Shown here: in pieces, positions 1 through 8,987 of the stretch
How positions within the stretch are numbered: position 1 is the first letter of the stretch
Layout: every line of letters begins with the position of its first letter
Source of the DNA: Lentisphaerota bacterium
GTDB lineage: Bacteria > Verrucomicrobiota > Lentisphaeria > Victivallales > Victivallaceae
DNA: 64,000 nucleotides
Direction of reading: 5' to 3'
Assembly: GCA_015061615.1 (NCBI GenBank)
Contig: SUWE01000001.1
Coordinates: 1 to 64,000 of the forward strand
The notes under the pieces: generated by a model
What the model was told of the DNA's origin: nothing
What the model saw: only the letters and a program-made list of their open reading frames with translations
Databases searched by the model: none
Made by a program: the position numbers and the translations under genes

Positions 1-18
1 CGGTTCGCCCTTCGGTAA

Positions 19-315
19 TGGCTTCTGGAACAGGGGCATATCCCCAGTTTCTGTACCGCCTGTTACCGTGAAGGACGAACCGGAGACCGTTTTATGTCGC
101 TGGTAAAGAGCGGTCAGATTGCCAACTGCTGTCAGCCCAATGCGCTGATGACACTCAAGGAGTATCTTGAAGATTACGCCTCTCCGGATACCAAAGTTAT
201 CGGTGATAAAGTTATTCTTGAAGAGTTGCAGAATGTGCCGAATGAGAAAGTCCGTTCAATTGCGGAGCGGAATTTGCAGGATATCGTAAACGGCAAACGG
301 GATTTCCGTTTCTGA
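19..315 (+). CDS. hydG: HydG C-terminal region (partial, frame broken at the edge)
   Basis: This is the last ~98 codons of the [FeFe]-hydrogenase maturase HydG, the radical-SAM tyrosine lyase that makes the Fe(CO)(CN) unit of the H-cluster. The tail shows IPSFCTACYREGRTGDRFM and, 22 residues after the second Cys, a third Cys (NCCQPNA); this matches the CX2CX22C auxiliary cluster site known for HydG. It ends in the family's usual RDFRF. A TAA lies in frame at 16-18, directly before the residues WLLEQGHIP, and fragments of plausible upstream sequence lie in other frames. The break is therefore either an indel near a contig end or a genuine pseudogene. The ATG at 94 is internal. Identity is confident; intactness is unknown. 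Confidence 0.8.
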   Translation, partial: WLLEQGHIPSFCTACYREGRTGDRFMSLVKSGQIANCCQPNALMTLKEYLEDYASPDTKVIGDKVILEELQNVPNEKVRSIAERNLQDIVNGKRDFRF

Positions 316-324
316 CAGAATTTT

Positions 325-2355
325 ATGGGAATATTCAAACTTCATGCGCCTTTTGAACCGGCAGGAGATCAGCCGGAAGCTATCCGTCAGCTCCGGGAAA
401 ATCTCCGTACCGGAAAGCGTTTTCAAACCTTGCACGGGGTGACCGGTTCCGGCAAGACTTATGTGCTTGCCCAAGCTATCGCTCAAGAGAACCGTCCGGT
501 GCTGGTCTTGTCGCACAATAAGACACTTGCCGCTCAGCTTTACAGCGAGTTCAAAAGTTTTTTTCCGGAAAACGCGGTTGAATATTTCATAAGTTACTAT
601 GACTATTATCTGCCGGAGTCATACATTCCGCAGACCGATACCTATATTGCCAAAGATGCTTCGATCAATGAAGATATTGAAAAACTCCGGTTGTCTGCGA
701 CCGCGAGTCTTGTTGAACGCAAAGATGTGATAATCGTTGCCAGTGTGTCGTGTATTTACAGTTTGGGTGCGCCGGAAGAGTTTACCGAAATGTGTGTCCG
801 TCTGGATGCCGGTGATACCGTGGACCGCGATGAACTCCTGCGCCGTCTGATAGAGATCCAGTATAACCGCAACGATACCGCTCCGGGCAAAGGTGAGTTC
901 CGTGTGCGCGGTGATGTGGTCGATATTTTTGAACCGCAGCGGGACGATTTTATCCGTATAAGTTTTTTTGATGATGCCATTGAAAGAATGGAACGGCGCG
1001 ACGCCCTGACCGGAAAACTGAAATCAGTTCTTCCGGAAGGAACACTTTTCCCATGCAAACACTTTGTCATGCCGCCCGACAGAATTGCTTCCGCCGCCGA
1101 ATCCATACGTCAGGAAATGGCGGAACGGGTGAAATTTTTTGAATCTCAGGGGCTGCTTGTCGAGGCGCAGAGATTGAATCAGCGTGTGGAGTATGATCTG
1201 GAAATGATGAAGGAACTTGGCTATTGCAGCGGTATAGAAAACTACACCATGCACTTGTCCAACCGTCAGCCGGGAATGAGACCGTACTGTCTGTTCGACT
1301 TTTTCCGGGATGATTTTCTTACTATCGTCGATGAATCGCATGTGACTCTGCCGCAGGTTCAGGCGATGTATAAAGCAGACCGTCAGCGCAAACAGACTTT
1401 GATCGACCATGGATTCCGTCTGCCTTCAGCATTGGAAAACCGTCCGTTGCGATTTGATGAATTTGACGGATTGACGGGGCAGACGATCTATGTTTCAGCC
1501 ACTCCGGGAGATATGGAAAAAGAGCGCAGTGAGGCTGAAGTTGAATTGATCGTCCGTCCGACAGGATTACTTGATCCGGAAATTGAAGTCCGGCCGCTGG
1601 AAGGTCAGCTGGATGACGTTATTGAAGAAATACGCAAAGTTTCCGCCAACGGTGAACGTACTTTAGTTACCACACTTACCAAAAAGAATGCCGAGCGTCT
1701 TTCGGATTATTTGAGTGATATCGGTGTGAGAACAAGTTATCTGCACTCTGAACTTGATGCTCTTGAACGGGTACGGATACTGAATAAATTGCGGGACGGA
1801 GATTTTGAGTGTGTTATCGGTATCAACCTTCTGCGCGAAGGCATCGACCTGCCGGAAGTGGCACTGGTGGCGATCCTTGATGCGGACAAAGTCGGTTTTC
1901 TCCGTTCCGAAAGAGCTTTGGTGCAGACCGCCGGCCGTGCGGCGCGCAACCGCAACGGCAGAGTGATTTTATATGCAGAAAATATCACTCCGGCAATGAA
2001 AGGTTTGATGGATGAAACTGAGCGGCGCCGTAAAAAACAGCAGGCGTACAACGAAGAACATAAAATCGTTCCCCGGACCATCATTAAGGAAAAACGGCAG
2101 ACCATAAGTGAAATAATCGGCAGTAAACCCCGCAACAAACGGGGAAAAATGCCTGATTTCGGCTGTGAAACTTTTGAAGAAGGAAAAATCGATATCGGCA
2201 AACTTGCCGGAAATGCCGAAGAATTGGCGGCACTTGTTGCAGAGTTGACCGGAGAAATGCTTGCCGCGGCTGAGGCGCTGGAGTTTGAACGTGCCGCAGA
2301 TTTGCGGGATCAGATAAAATTGTTGTCCGGAAATAATCCGGTAAAAAATAAATGA
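325..2355 (+). CDS. uvrB: UvrABC excinuclease subunit B
   Basis: UvrB is the DNA damage-verifying helicase-like subunit of nucleotide excision repair; it receives damage from UvrA and recruits UvrC. At 676 aa it has the usual length. Walker A GVTGSGKT is at residues 38-45, the damage-probing beta-hairpin (YYDYYLPESYIPQTDTYIAKD-like) at about 91-110, a DESH motif near 338, and the helicase motif QTAGRAARN in the second RecA domain. A UVR domain near the C-terminus contacts UvrC. The start lies 9 nt after the hydG stop with no strong ribosome binding site, so it may be read through from hydG. No key residue is missing. Confidence 0.98.
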   Translation: MGIFKLHAPFEPAGDQPEAIRQLRENLRTGKRFQTLHGVTGSGKTYVLAQAIAQENRPVLVLSHNKTLAAQLYSEFKSFFPENAVEYFISYYDYYLPESYIPQTDTYIAKDASINEDIEKLRLSATASLVERKDVIIVASVSCIYSLGAPEEFTEMCVRLDAGDTVDRDELLRRLIEIQYNRNDTAPGKGEFRVRGDVVDIFEPQRDDFIRISFFDDAIERMERRDALTGKLKSVLPEGTLFPCKHFVMPPDRIASAAESIRQEMAERVKFFESQGLLVEAQRLNQRVEYDLEMMKELGYCSGIENYTMHLSNRQPGMRPYCLFDFFRDDFLTIVDESHVTLPQVQAMYKADRQRKQTLIDHGFRLPSALENRPLRFDEFDGLTGQTIYVSATPGDMEKERSEAEVELIVRPTGLLDPEIEVRPLEGQLDDVIEEIRKVSANGERTLVTTLTKKNAERLSDYLSDIGVRTSYLHSELDALERVRILNKLRDGDFECVIGINLLREGIDLPEVALVAILDADKVGFLRSERALVQTAGRAARNRNGRVILYAENITPAMKGLMDETERRRKKQQAYNEEHKIVPRTIIKEKRQTISEIIGSKPRNKRGKMPDFGCETFEEGKIDIGKLAGNAEELAALVAELTGEMLAAAEALEFERAADLRDQIKLLSGNNPVKNK

Positions 2356-2368
2356 AAGGATAAAGATT

Positions 2369-3250
2369 ATGAGAACTCATGCAATGGGGGAAATGACGGT
2401 CAAAGAGATCCGTGAATACCTCAAAACCAACAAGACCATCATCGTGCCTTACGGTGTTGTTGAACAGCACGGCTATCACCTGCCGGTCAGCATGGATATC
2501 CACAATGCGGAAGTTCCCGCCTACGCTCTGGCGGAAAAACTTGACTGCATCGTTGCTCCCCCGTTGAACTACTGTTTTTCCGGCGGTCAGCTCCCCGGTA
2601 CGATCAATATCCGTCCGACAAGTTTCTGTGCAGTTATGTGCGATATCGTTGAAAGTCTGGCATCTCAGGGCTTTGAAAATATTCTCATTTATCCCGGACA
2701 CGGTGGATCTGAAAGTCTTGCCCAGCTCAAAGAAGCTCTGCGTATTTTGAAGTGGCTCAACGCTTCTCTGGAAAAAGTTATGATCATGATCCTGCGCCGC
2801 GGCGATCATTGGAGCGCCCCTGAAGATCCCCGGATGAAAGGTGGAGCAGACTTCCATGCCGGTCGTTCTGAAACTTCTCTTATGCTGGCTTACCGTAACA
2901 ATCTGGTGCAGATGGATCAGATGGAACTTGATGAACCGGCTCTGGCGGAAAGAATGCGCCACGATCAGGATGCTTATCAGATCTGCACCACATTGAGCGG
3001 TCAGCCGCAGGAAATCGCCACCACCCGTCAGCGTCCTGAAATCAAAGTCGGTGTTATGGGATATCCGGAACTTGCTTCTGCCGAGTTTGGTAAATTGGCT
3101 GTTGAAAGTGCCATTGCTCCGATGGCAGAAATGGTCAAAAAAGCCATTGCCGATGCCGATGAGAACCGCAAGAGCGGCAAACGCATCGAGGTGAAATCAC
3201 CCGTGCTGGTCGTCGAAGAAGGTTCTGATGCCATCGCAATCAAAGCGTAA
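2369..3250 (+). CDS. Creatininase-family metal amidohydrolase
   Basis: A 293-aa member of the creatininase fold. Its members are metal-dependent amidohydrolases acting on creatinine, formamide-type or peptide-tail amide bonds. Candidate metal ligands are in VEQHGYHLPVSMDI (E32, H34, D43), GHGG (H111) and the downstream GRSETS glutamate. A good ribosome binding site (GAAAGGATAAAG) precedes the ATG, 13 nt after uvrB, so it is probably cotranscribed. The substrate cannot be told from sequence: the family includes true creatininases, MftE-like peptidases and many uncharacterised paralogues, and the neighbours give no pathway clue. Confidence 0.85.
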   Translation: MRTHAMGEMTVKEIREYLKTNKTIIVPYGVVEQHGYHLPVSMDIHNAEVPAYALAEKLDCIVAPPLNYCFSGGQLPGTINIRPTSFCAVMCDIVESLASQGFENILIYPGHGGSESLAQLKEALRILKWLNASLEKVMIMILRRGDHWSAPEDPRMKGGADFHAGRSETSLMLAYRNNLVQMDQMELDEPALAERMRHDQDAYQICTTLSGQPQEIATTRQRPEIKVGVMGYPELASAEFGKLAVESAIAPMAEMVKKAIADADENRKSGKRIEVKSPVLVVEEGSDAIAIKA

Positions 3251-3285
3251 TTTTCTTTCTTTGCGATTTGAAGCAGGAGCATATT

Positions 3286-3311
3286 CGGGTGTTGCTTGCC
3301 TGCAACACCCG
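3286..3311 (+). terminator. Perfect 10-bp hairpin after the creatininase gene
   Basis: CGGGTGTTGC and GCAACACCCG flank a 6-nt loop, 36 nt after the creatininase stop. No T-run follows, so it may be a 3'-end stabilising hairpin or part of the repeat cluster rather than a classical intrinsic terminator. Confidence 0.35.
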
Positions 3312-3510
3312 TAATACCGTATGCGGCTTGCAGATTATAGGGGCGGCGCGTTTGCAGTCTGAGCGGGGTGTTTGCAGACCCGCAAAGCCAACCGCAGTAT
3401 TCCCAATAATCCCAGCATTCTCAGTCGGGCAAAGCTCCACCCAACGGCTTGCGAACCAGCAACGCTCTTGATACCATCTGAGGCTTGCAAGCTTTAGGGT
3501 GCGGCACTTT

Positions 3511-3546
3511 GTCGGACAAGTCGGACTGGTCGGACAAGTCTGACTG
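3511..3546. repeat. Tandem 9-bp repeat, four copies
   Basis: Four consecutive 9-mers read GTCGGACAA, GTCGGACTG, GTCGGACAA, GTCTGACTG. The array lies about 60 bp beyond the 3' end of the kinase/FGE gene. No function is evident. Confidence 0.8.
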
Positions 3547-3606
3547 ATTTGGTGTGCCGCGTTCTGCATTCACAAAAATCCCAGTTACTTGTGCCCAACC
3601 CCGCTG

Positions 3607-5394
3607 TCACTTAATCGGTACCAGCGCGAGGCGGAAGCCGAGGTCGTTGTTGCAACCGACGGGGCTGCGGGTGAACCGGAACGCAGAGCGGCAGTACCTC
3701 GCGAGACTGCTCCAACTGCCGCCACGGCCCACGCTGAGCGAGCCTTCATTATCACTATAGGAACAGCTGAACTCTGCGCTGGTATCATTGCTTTTTCCAT
3801 TCCAGTTATCCAGACACCATTCCGATACATTACCACTCATATCATATAAACCAAGTTCATTTGGGGATTTCTTGCCAACCTCATGGGTGGTACTTCCGGA
3901 GTTACTTGCATGCCAGCCAACATCTCCGATATCATTACTGCCACTGTACTTATAGCCGCAGCTTTTATTACCGCCTCTGGCGGCATACTCCCACTGAGTT
4001 TCTGTTGGCAGGGTAAAACGCCAACCAGCAGGAGCATATTTATTCATCTTTTCACAGAAACTCATTGCTTCATGCCAGCTTATATATTCTACAGGATAAC
4101 GTGCGCCTTTGTTTTTTAATGATGGAGCTTGGCTGACACCCATTACAGCGCACCACTGTTCATTGGTGACTTCGTATTTCCCAATATAAAATGGTTTGGT
4201 TAAGGTTTTCTGATGCTCAACTTCATCACTATAATTTTCTCCATCCCTTTTGCTCATGGTAAAAGTTCCAGGTTCCACTTTTACCATCTCAAGTTTTATA
4301 CCATCAGGAAGATTGACAGTACCGTCGAACTCTGAAGTCCCAGAATCTGCTCTTCTGCCAGCAAAATAGCCGATAGTGCAACAAATAACAATAATCAGGG
4401 AGACAATACCTAATTTGCCAATTTTATTCAAATCAACATTATTCTGAATATTGGCAGCTTTTACCTTTTTTCCGCCCAATGCGGCGGCAAAGTCGGAACA
4501 GTTTTCAAAACGCTCGGCGGGAGTCTTGCTCATTGCACGCAAAATCGCCGCTTCCGCTGATTTTGGAACATTTGCCAATGGGGGGACTGTACTTTTCAAT
4601 ACCGCTTCGCGCAAAACTGCCGCATCAGTACTTTCAAATGGCGGGTGACCGGCAAGCATTTCATAAGTCATTACTGCCAACGCATACTGGTCAGCTTTGG
4701 CATCCTGCAAGCGACCTTCCCACTGTTCAGGCGCCATGTAAGGCCCGGTACCGCTTGTTCCGTAATATGCCATACTGACACGGGTCATGCTTGTATGGAT
4801 CTGAGCCGCAAGTCCGAAGTCAAGCACCTTGATTTCACCAGCGGCATTTATCATTATGTTGCCTGGCTTGATATCGCGATGAATAATTTTCATCTTATGA
4901 GCATAATCCAGTGCATCGGCGACCTGTTTCACGATTGGGAGGATATCATCAAGGGTAAGTTCCCCCTCTTTGCGTTTGCGGCGCAACCAGCGGCGCAAGT
5001 CTTCCCCCTCACAGCACTCCATAATAAGGTAATAGTTGCCGTTGGAGTTGTCTTTTTCAAGAGTATTTGAACTTGCTATATTCGGGTGATGAAGATTATG
5101 GACCAACTGAAAATTATCTTTGATATCTTCCATCTCAAGGGTGTTATGGGATAATTCCGGCGGCAGTGCTTTGAGGGCGACTTCGATTCCCGCAGTTTCA
5201 TCAAAACATTTGTACACTACCCCCATACCGCCCTGACCGAGTTCGGCAAGAACTTTGTAACGCCTCATTATCAAATCGCCGACGGTAAATCTGCCGTCGG
5301 GCTTTCTGTCGCGTTTGCCCGGCATAGTCACATCATCCGCACCGGAACTTGCATGTTCCCGGCGCGGCGGTATCGTCAAATCCATATCATCCAT
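3607..5394 (-). CDS. Membrane Ser/Thr protein kinase fused to an extracytoplasmic FGE/SUMF1-fold domain
   Basis: A 595-aa two-part protein. Residues ~45-305 form a PknB/Hanks-type kinase with the glycine loop GQGGMGVVY (53-61), lysine K75, HRDIKPGN (172-179) and DFG (192-194), all intact. One membrane helix (~327-346) separates it from an FGE-sulfatase (SUMF1) fold (~368-595) with LPTETQWEYAARGG, NVSEWC and GFRLAL. The kinase would face the cytoplasm and the FGE fold the periplasm. The end reads GGSW..ARYCR; true formylglycine-generating enzymes carry a second Cys upstream of YCxRYR, which I do not see, so this domain is more likely a sensor or ligand-binding module. It lies 26 bp downstream of the OpgB/LtaS-like gene, probably in one operon. 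Confidence 0.9.
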   Translation of the reverse strand: MDDMDLTIPPRREHASSGADDVTMPGKRDRKPDGRFTVGDLIMRRYKVLAELGQGGMGVVYKCFDETAGIEVALKALPPELSHNTLEMEDIKDNFQLVHNLHHPNIASSNTLEKDNSNGNYYLIMECCEGEDLRRWLRRKRKEGELTLDDILPIVKQVADALDYAHKMKIIHRDIKPGNIMINAAGEIKVLDFGLAAQIHTSMTRVSMAYYGTSGTGPYMAPEQWEGRLQDAKADQYALAVMTYEMLAGHPPFESTDAAVLREAVLKSTVPPLANVPKSAEAAILRAMSKTPAERFENCSDFAAALGGKKVKAANIQNNVDLNKIGKLGIVSLIIVICCTIGYFAGRRADSGTSEFDGTVNLPDGIKLEMVKVEPGTFTMSKRDGENYSDEVEHQKTLTKPFYIGKYEVTNEQWCAVMGVSQAPSLKNKGARYPVEYISWHEAMSFCEKMNKYAPAGWRFTLPTETQWEYAARGGNKSCGYKYSGSNDIGDVGWHASNSGSTTHEVGKKSPNELGLYDMSGNVSEWCLDNWNGKSNDTSAEFSCSYSDNEGSLSVGRGGSWSSLARYCRSAFRFTRSPVGCNNDLGFRLALVPIK

Positions 5395-5420
5395 AAAAAA
5401 TCAATCTTTTGTAAATATTA

Positions 5421-8400
5421 TTACTTTTCGTGTTTGAATATTGCCGGAGCAACGGAAATGTTGAGTTTGTCGCTCCAGAAAAATTCCCAGCCGAATCCGC
5501 GGGAAAGTGAGACGTAAAACTTATTCTGATTTTTCTGCTGAAGCACCTGCGGGAATTTGCTCTTTTCGTATCCGATGATCATGAAATCGGTTTTCCACGC
5601 TTTTGCAATATCATTCAGCCATGCCGGATCTGTTACGGTGAAACTTACAAAATCAGCAGGATTATGCTGCTGAAGTTTGATTATTACTTCATGACCTTTG
5701 GCAATATTTGCCTCAAGTTCCTCTTTGGTCATGATAAAAGAGCTGTTGCCCCAGCTTGCAATAAAGGCATTGTCTGCCAGATGGGCGCTTGCTCCGTTGA
5801 GTACATCGAGCGGTTCAAACTCATCCGGAATACGGAAATTGCCGTTGCTGTACTGTATCGAGTGGTGTATCCGGTTCGGTGTGAGGTAAAAAAGAACATT
5901 TTTTTGTGCCAATGCCGGATAGAACTTTTTGAGGAACTCACTGCCTTTGCCGCAGATAATGAATGTTTTTTCTCCCTTGGCGCGGTTGAGCATCAGTTCC
6001 ACCGCGATCCTGCTTTGTTTGAACGATCTTGAGGAAAGGACTTTGCCGGTTTGTGCATCAATGGTCAGGGCATAGCACAAACCGTTTGCAAAGTTCAGCT
6101 GCGGAGCGGGACCGCCGAGTCTGATACTGAAATCGCGCACACCCTCTTTGCAGTAGAGATATTTTCCGTTTGCCTCTTTTCTGATATAATCTTCGCCGTT
6201 TTTGCGCATCGGGATCATTTCGACTTTTTTGCCCTCCGGCGTGATATGCAGACGCAGGATTTGATCTCTCTGCTCCACTGGAACATTGTATTTCTTATGG
6301 AACTCTGAATCCGGCGGAGCTATCAGGGTCATTTTCTCCTTATTTTCCAGCATATCATAAAGATCTTTCATCTCATGATCATCATAAAAATGTTTCCGCA
6401 TGACTGTTTCTTTGCCCTGCTTGTTATCGGCAGTGATAATTATGCACTGAGGAAGGTAGGTGCTGTTTTTGGAAAATAGCGGGAATGTCCAGCCGTTTTT
6501 GTTCAATGTGACGATGTTTTTGCTTACATCAAACTCCGCTTCGGCGATACGGGGCAGTGGAATATCAAGGTTTGTCAGTTTCAAACCGGTAAATTTATCT
6601 GCTGAATAGTATTTGTACCAGCCGCCGACGATTGCGCCAAGAAGCATATTGTCCCAGTTATATTCTCCGAAAATAAAATGGAAAAGTGTTTTGCGGTGAG
6701 TGCAGATTGTATAACACAGATCCCGGTCACGCGGATTGGTCCGGAATACTTTTACGGTGTCTCTTTCAACGTATCCTTTCAAGTCCGTCGGTTTGTTGAA
6801 TTGCGAAAGATATTCTATAATGGTTCCTGTTGATTCGATAAGTGGATCGCATTTTTCCGGATTTGAACCGATATGCATTATCAACTGTTTTTCTTCTCCG
6901 CTGATGTTGATATTGCTTTCAAGAAAAGTGGGCTCACCTTTTTGTTCCGCAAGTTTCTTTTTCTGTTCTTCCATGAATTGAGCGTAACTGAGTTTGTTTC
7001 GCGGCGCGGCATTTTTTTCTGTAATGACGTTTACTCCGCAGGGAAATACCGCATTGTGATCGACTTCAAGCTGATGAAGGATGGTGGGGGCAAGGTCAAC
7101 GGGCCATGTCGTTTCACTTATTTTCCCCTTTTCTTTGCCGTTGAGGATGAATACCAGCAGATTTTTTCTCGGTTTGTATTCAAGCATTGCCTGAACTGAT
7201 TTTCCGTTGGGAACGATACTTTTCATCACCAGATGATCTCCGGCAATAACGACGACAGTATCTTTACCTTCCGGGGATTTTTCAATAAAATCAAGAAACT
7301 TGCCTAATGCATTATCGGTCGTATGCAGTGCTGAAAGCAGGGAGTGTTTTTCGCCGTCCGGCATGGTATAGGTCAGGGATTTTTCCCCGATAACTCCATT
7401 GGGCGCATGACTGTCCACCGTAAAAAGTGTAAAGGCAAAAGGTTTTTTCTGGTCGGCAAGTTTGCGGAACTCATTTTTTGCCATTTCAAAGAGATCGTAA
7501 TCCCTGAATCCCCATTCTCCCAGATAGGTTGCTTGAGGTTTGATTTCAGGGTGCTGCCAATCCATACGTTTTTCGTATTGAACTTTTTCAACGAATGTTC
7601 CCGTACTGGCAAAATCCAGCGTACATGCTTTGAGGAACGAGGTGTTGTATCCGGCTTTTTTCAGAAGCATTGAAAGTGAGACCTGCTTATCTGCATATTC
7701 ACTGTCGGATATGGAGTACATGTAATTGCCCATGTGTGACTGGTAGAGAAAATCGAAAGTGTTTATGGATGCACTTACCATATTTTCAAAGACAAGAGCA
7801 TTTGGGGAATCCATATGCCTTTTTATGTTCGGCAGCAGATTGGGAAAGTGCTTTTCACTCAAGTAGTTCTGTTCAAGGGATTCCACGACGATAAAGACCA
7901 GATTTTTACCGGGTTTTGCGTAGATACTGTTCAAATCACCGGATTGCTTCGGCGCTCCGGATGCCTGAATGTTTTCTGTAATGACGCCCAGAAGGACCGA
8001 AAGCGGAGTATTGGGAATAAAGAGCAATCCCAAAGCAATAAGCATTGCGGGGATCTCTTTTTTGTTGAATTTGTCTGAATTTATTCTGGATGCCAGATAT
8101 CCGGCGGCGGCGATGGCGGCAAAATAGAGCAGCATAACAAAGGTGACCGGTTTCCAGAAAACCTTTATCACTTCACCGGAAACGGCATCGACATTGAAGT
8201 GGAGCAGAAATGACTGATCAAAAGAGTGACCGACAAAGCAGAGCATGAATGCTTCAAACATCACCAGCAGTTCCAGAACTGCCCAGAGTGCGGCTGTCAC
8301 CGGGATGCGTACAGCTTTTTTTCTTATCCACCAAGCTGAGAGCAGAATGACTCCGCTTGCGGCAAGAATGAAGACGATCCTCGGCGGGTAGAAACTGAAG

Positions 8401-8519
8401 GTCGATGCTTCCGAAGAACCGCCTTGTACAAGCGGGGCAATATAGGGCAGAATGAACAGGATGATCGAAAATGTAAAAAGCTGCATCGCGGGTTTTTTCA
8501 ATATGGCGGGGAATTTCAT
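5421..8519 (-). CDS. OpgB/LtaS-like membrane phosphotransferase of the sulfatase superfamily with a long unknown C-terminal region
   Basis: About 1,032 aa. The first ~190 residues contain about five hydrophobic segments. A sulfatase/alkaline-phosphatase-fold domain follows, with VFIVVESLEQNYL (metal-binding Glu), a possible nucleophile Thr in ASINTFDFLY, and AGDHLV (Asp-His). Known relatives transfer phosphoglycerol or phosphoethanolamine to periplasmic glycans or lipids. The ~450 C-terminal residues match no domain I recognise. The start at 8519 is chosen because GGAG lies 6 nt upstream; an upstream GTG at 8531 overlaps that ribosome binding site. It is transcribed divergently from 8651, with its own promoter, and is likely coexpressed with the kinase gene. 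Donor and acceptor are unknown. Confidence 0.8.
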   Translation of the reverse strand: MKFPAILKKPAMQLFTFSIILFILPYIAPLVQGGSSEASTFSFYPPRIVFILAASGVILLSAWWIRKKAVRIPVTAALWAVLELLVMFEAFMLCFVGHSFDQSFLLHFNVDAVSGEVIKVFWKPVTFVMLLYFAAIAAAGYLASRINSDKFNKKEIPAMLIALGLLFIPNTPLSVLLGVITENIQASGAPKQSGDLNSIYAKPGKNLVFIVVESLEQNYLSEKHFPNLLPNIKRHMDSPNALVFENMVSASINTFDFLYQSHMGNYMYSISDSEYADKQVSLSMLLKKAGYNTSFLKACTLDFASTGTFVEKVQYEKRMDWQHPEIKPQATYLGEWGFRDYDLFEMAKNEFRKLADQKKPFAFTLFTVDSHAPNGVIGEKSLTYTMPDGEKHSLLSALHTTDNALGKFLDFIEKSPEGKDTVVVIAGDHLVMKSIVPNGKSVQAMLEYKPRKNLLVFILNGKEKGKISETTWPVDLAPTILHQLEVDHNAVFPCGVNVITEKNAAPRNKLSYAQFMEEQKKKLAEQKGEPTFLESNINISGEEKQLIMHIGSNPEKCDPLIESTGTIIEYLSQFNKPTDLKGYVERDTVKVFRTNPRDRDLCYTICTHRKTLFHFIFGEYNWDNMLLGAIVGGWYKYYSADKFTGLKLTNLDIPLPRIAEAEFDVSKNIVTLNKNGWTFPLFSKNSTYLPQCIIITADNKQGKETVMRKHFYDDHEMKDLYDMLENKEKMTLIAPPDSEFHKKYNVPVEQRDQILRLHITPEGKKVEMIPMRKNGEDYIRKEANGKYLYCKEGVRDFSIRLGGPAPQLNFANGLCYALTIDAQTGKVLSSRSFKQSRIAVELMLNRAKGEKTFIICGKGSEFLKKFYPALAQKNVLFYLTPNRIHHSIQYSNGNFRIPDEFEPLDVLNGASAHLADNAFIASWGNSSFIMTKEELEANIAKGHEVIIKLQQHNPADFVSFTVTDPAWLNDIAKAWKTDFMIIGYEKSKFPQVLQQKNQNKFYVSLSRGFGWEFFWSDKLNISVAPAIFKHEK

Positions 8520-8562
8520 TGTATACTCCACTGTGAATTTTTATAAATAAGAACTTCGGCTT

Positions 8563-8591
8563 AATATACATCAAATTTCCCTCTTTTTCAA
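8563..8591 (-). promoter_or_regulatory. Promoter of the OpgB/LtaS-like gene
   Basis: On the minus strand TTGAAA (8586-8591), a 17-bp spacer and TATATT (8563-8568) precede the start at 8519. This fits the promoter pattern seen at several other genes here. Confidence 0.65.
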
Positions 8592-8600
8592 ATCCCCGTG

Positions 8601-8629
8601 TTGAATTAAACTTGAATCTGTATTATATT
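8601..8629 (+). promoter_or_regulatory. Promoter of the C_GCAxxG_C_C-like gene
   Basis: TTGAAT (8601-8606), 17 bp and TATATT (8624-8629) lie just upstream of GGAGG at 8638 and the start at 8651. The leader would be very short. It diverges from the promoter at 8563-8591. Confidence 0.5.
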
Positions 8630-8650
8630 AAACTCTCGGAGGTTTATTAT

Positions 8651-8968
8651 ATGAATAATGCAGTTGAATTGTTTACTGCCGTGCCGAAATTGCATAATTG
8701 CGCTCAGGCAGTGGCAGAAGGGTGCGGAAATAAGGAATTGGCAAAAGAAATGAGTTCCTGCGGCGGAGGAAAAGCTCCCGAAGGCCGTTGCGGAGCGCTC
8801 CATGCGGCATTGAAAATGACTCCGGAATCGTGCCATGAGGCATTGACCGCAGAATTCGTTGCCGCTGCCAAAGCTCCGGATTGCCGTTCTATAAAAGCTC
8901 AAGTGCCGCCGACACCTTGTGCAGAGTGTGTGCGTATTGCCGCAGAACTGGTTGAAAAATACCGTTAA
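8651..8968 (+). CDS. Small Cys-rich protein of the C_GCAxxG_C_C type
   Basis: A 105-aa soluble protein with NCAQAVAEGC, SSCGGGKAPEGRCGALHAAL, a CHEAL segment and a C-terminal PCAEC. This resembles the C_GCAxxG_C_C family, whose conserved cysteines are thought to bind a metal or act in redox chemistry; the exact role is not established. The ATG at 8651 is preferred because GGAGG lies 8 nt upstream, although the frame stays open 13 codons further. The next gene follows after 19 nt, so the two are probably cotranscribed. Confidence 0.65.
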   Translation: MNNAVELFTAVPKLHNCAQAVAEGCGNKELAKEMSSCGGGKAPEGRCGALHAALKMTPESCHEALTAEFVAAAKAPDCRSIKAQVPPTPCAECVRIAAELVEKYR

Positions 8969-8987
8969 ACAAAAAAAGGATCATATT

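Larger units (their letters stand above)
3251..3606. other. Gene-free region with short repeats
   Basis: No convincing gene is seen between the convergent creatininase and kinase genes. The stretch holds a perfect 10-bp hairpin (3286-3311). It also holds two degenerate copies of a ~40-bp segment, at about 3311-3350 and 3469-3507, sharing ATACC, GGCTTGCA and AGGG(G/T)(G)CGGC. A 9-bp tandem repeat lies at 3511-3546. The short ORFs have repeat-derived, low-quality translations. Confidence 0.6.

Noticed and set aside
3554-4119. Plus-strand short frames opposite the kinase/FGE gene
   Set aside because: They are antisense to conserved FGE-fold motifs and have no ribosome binding sites.
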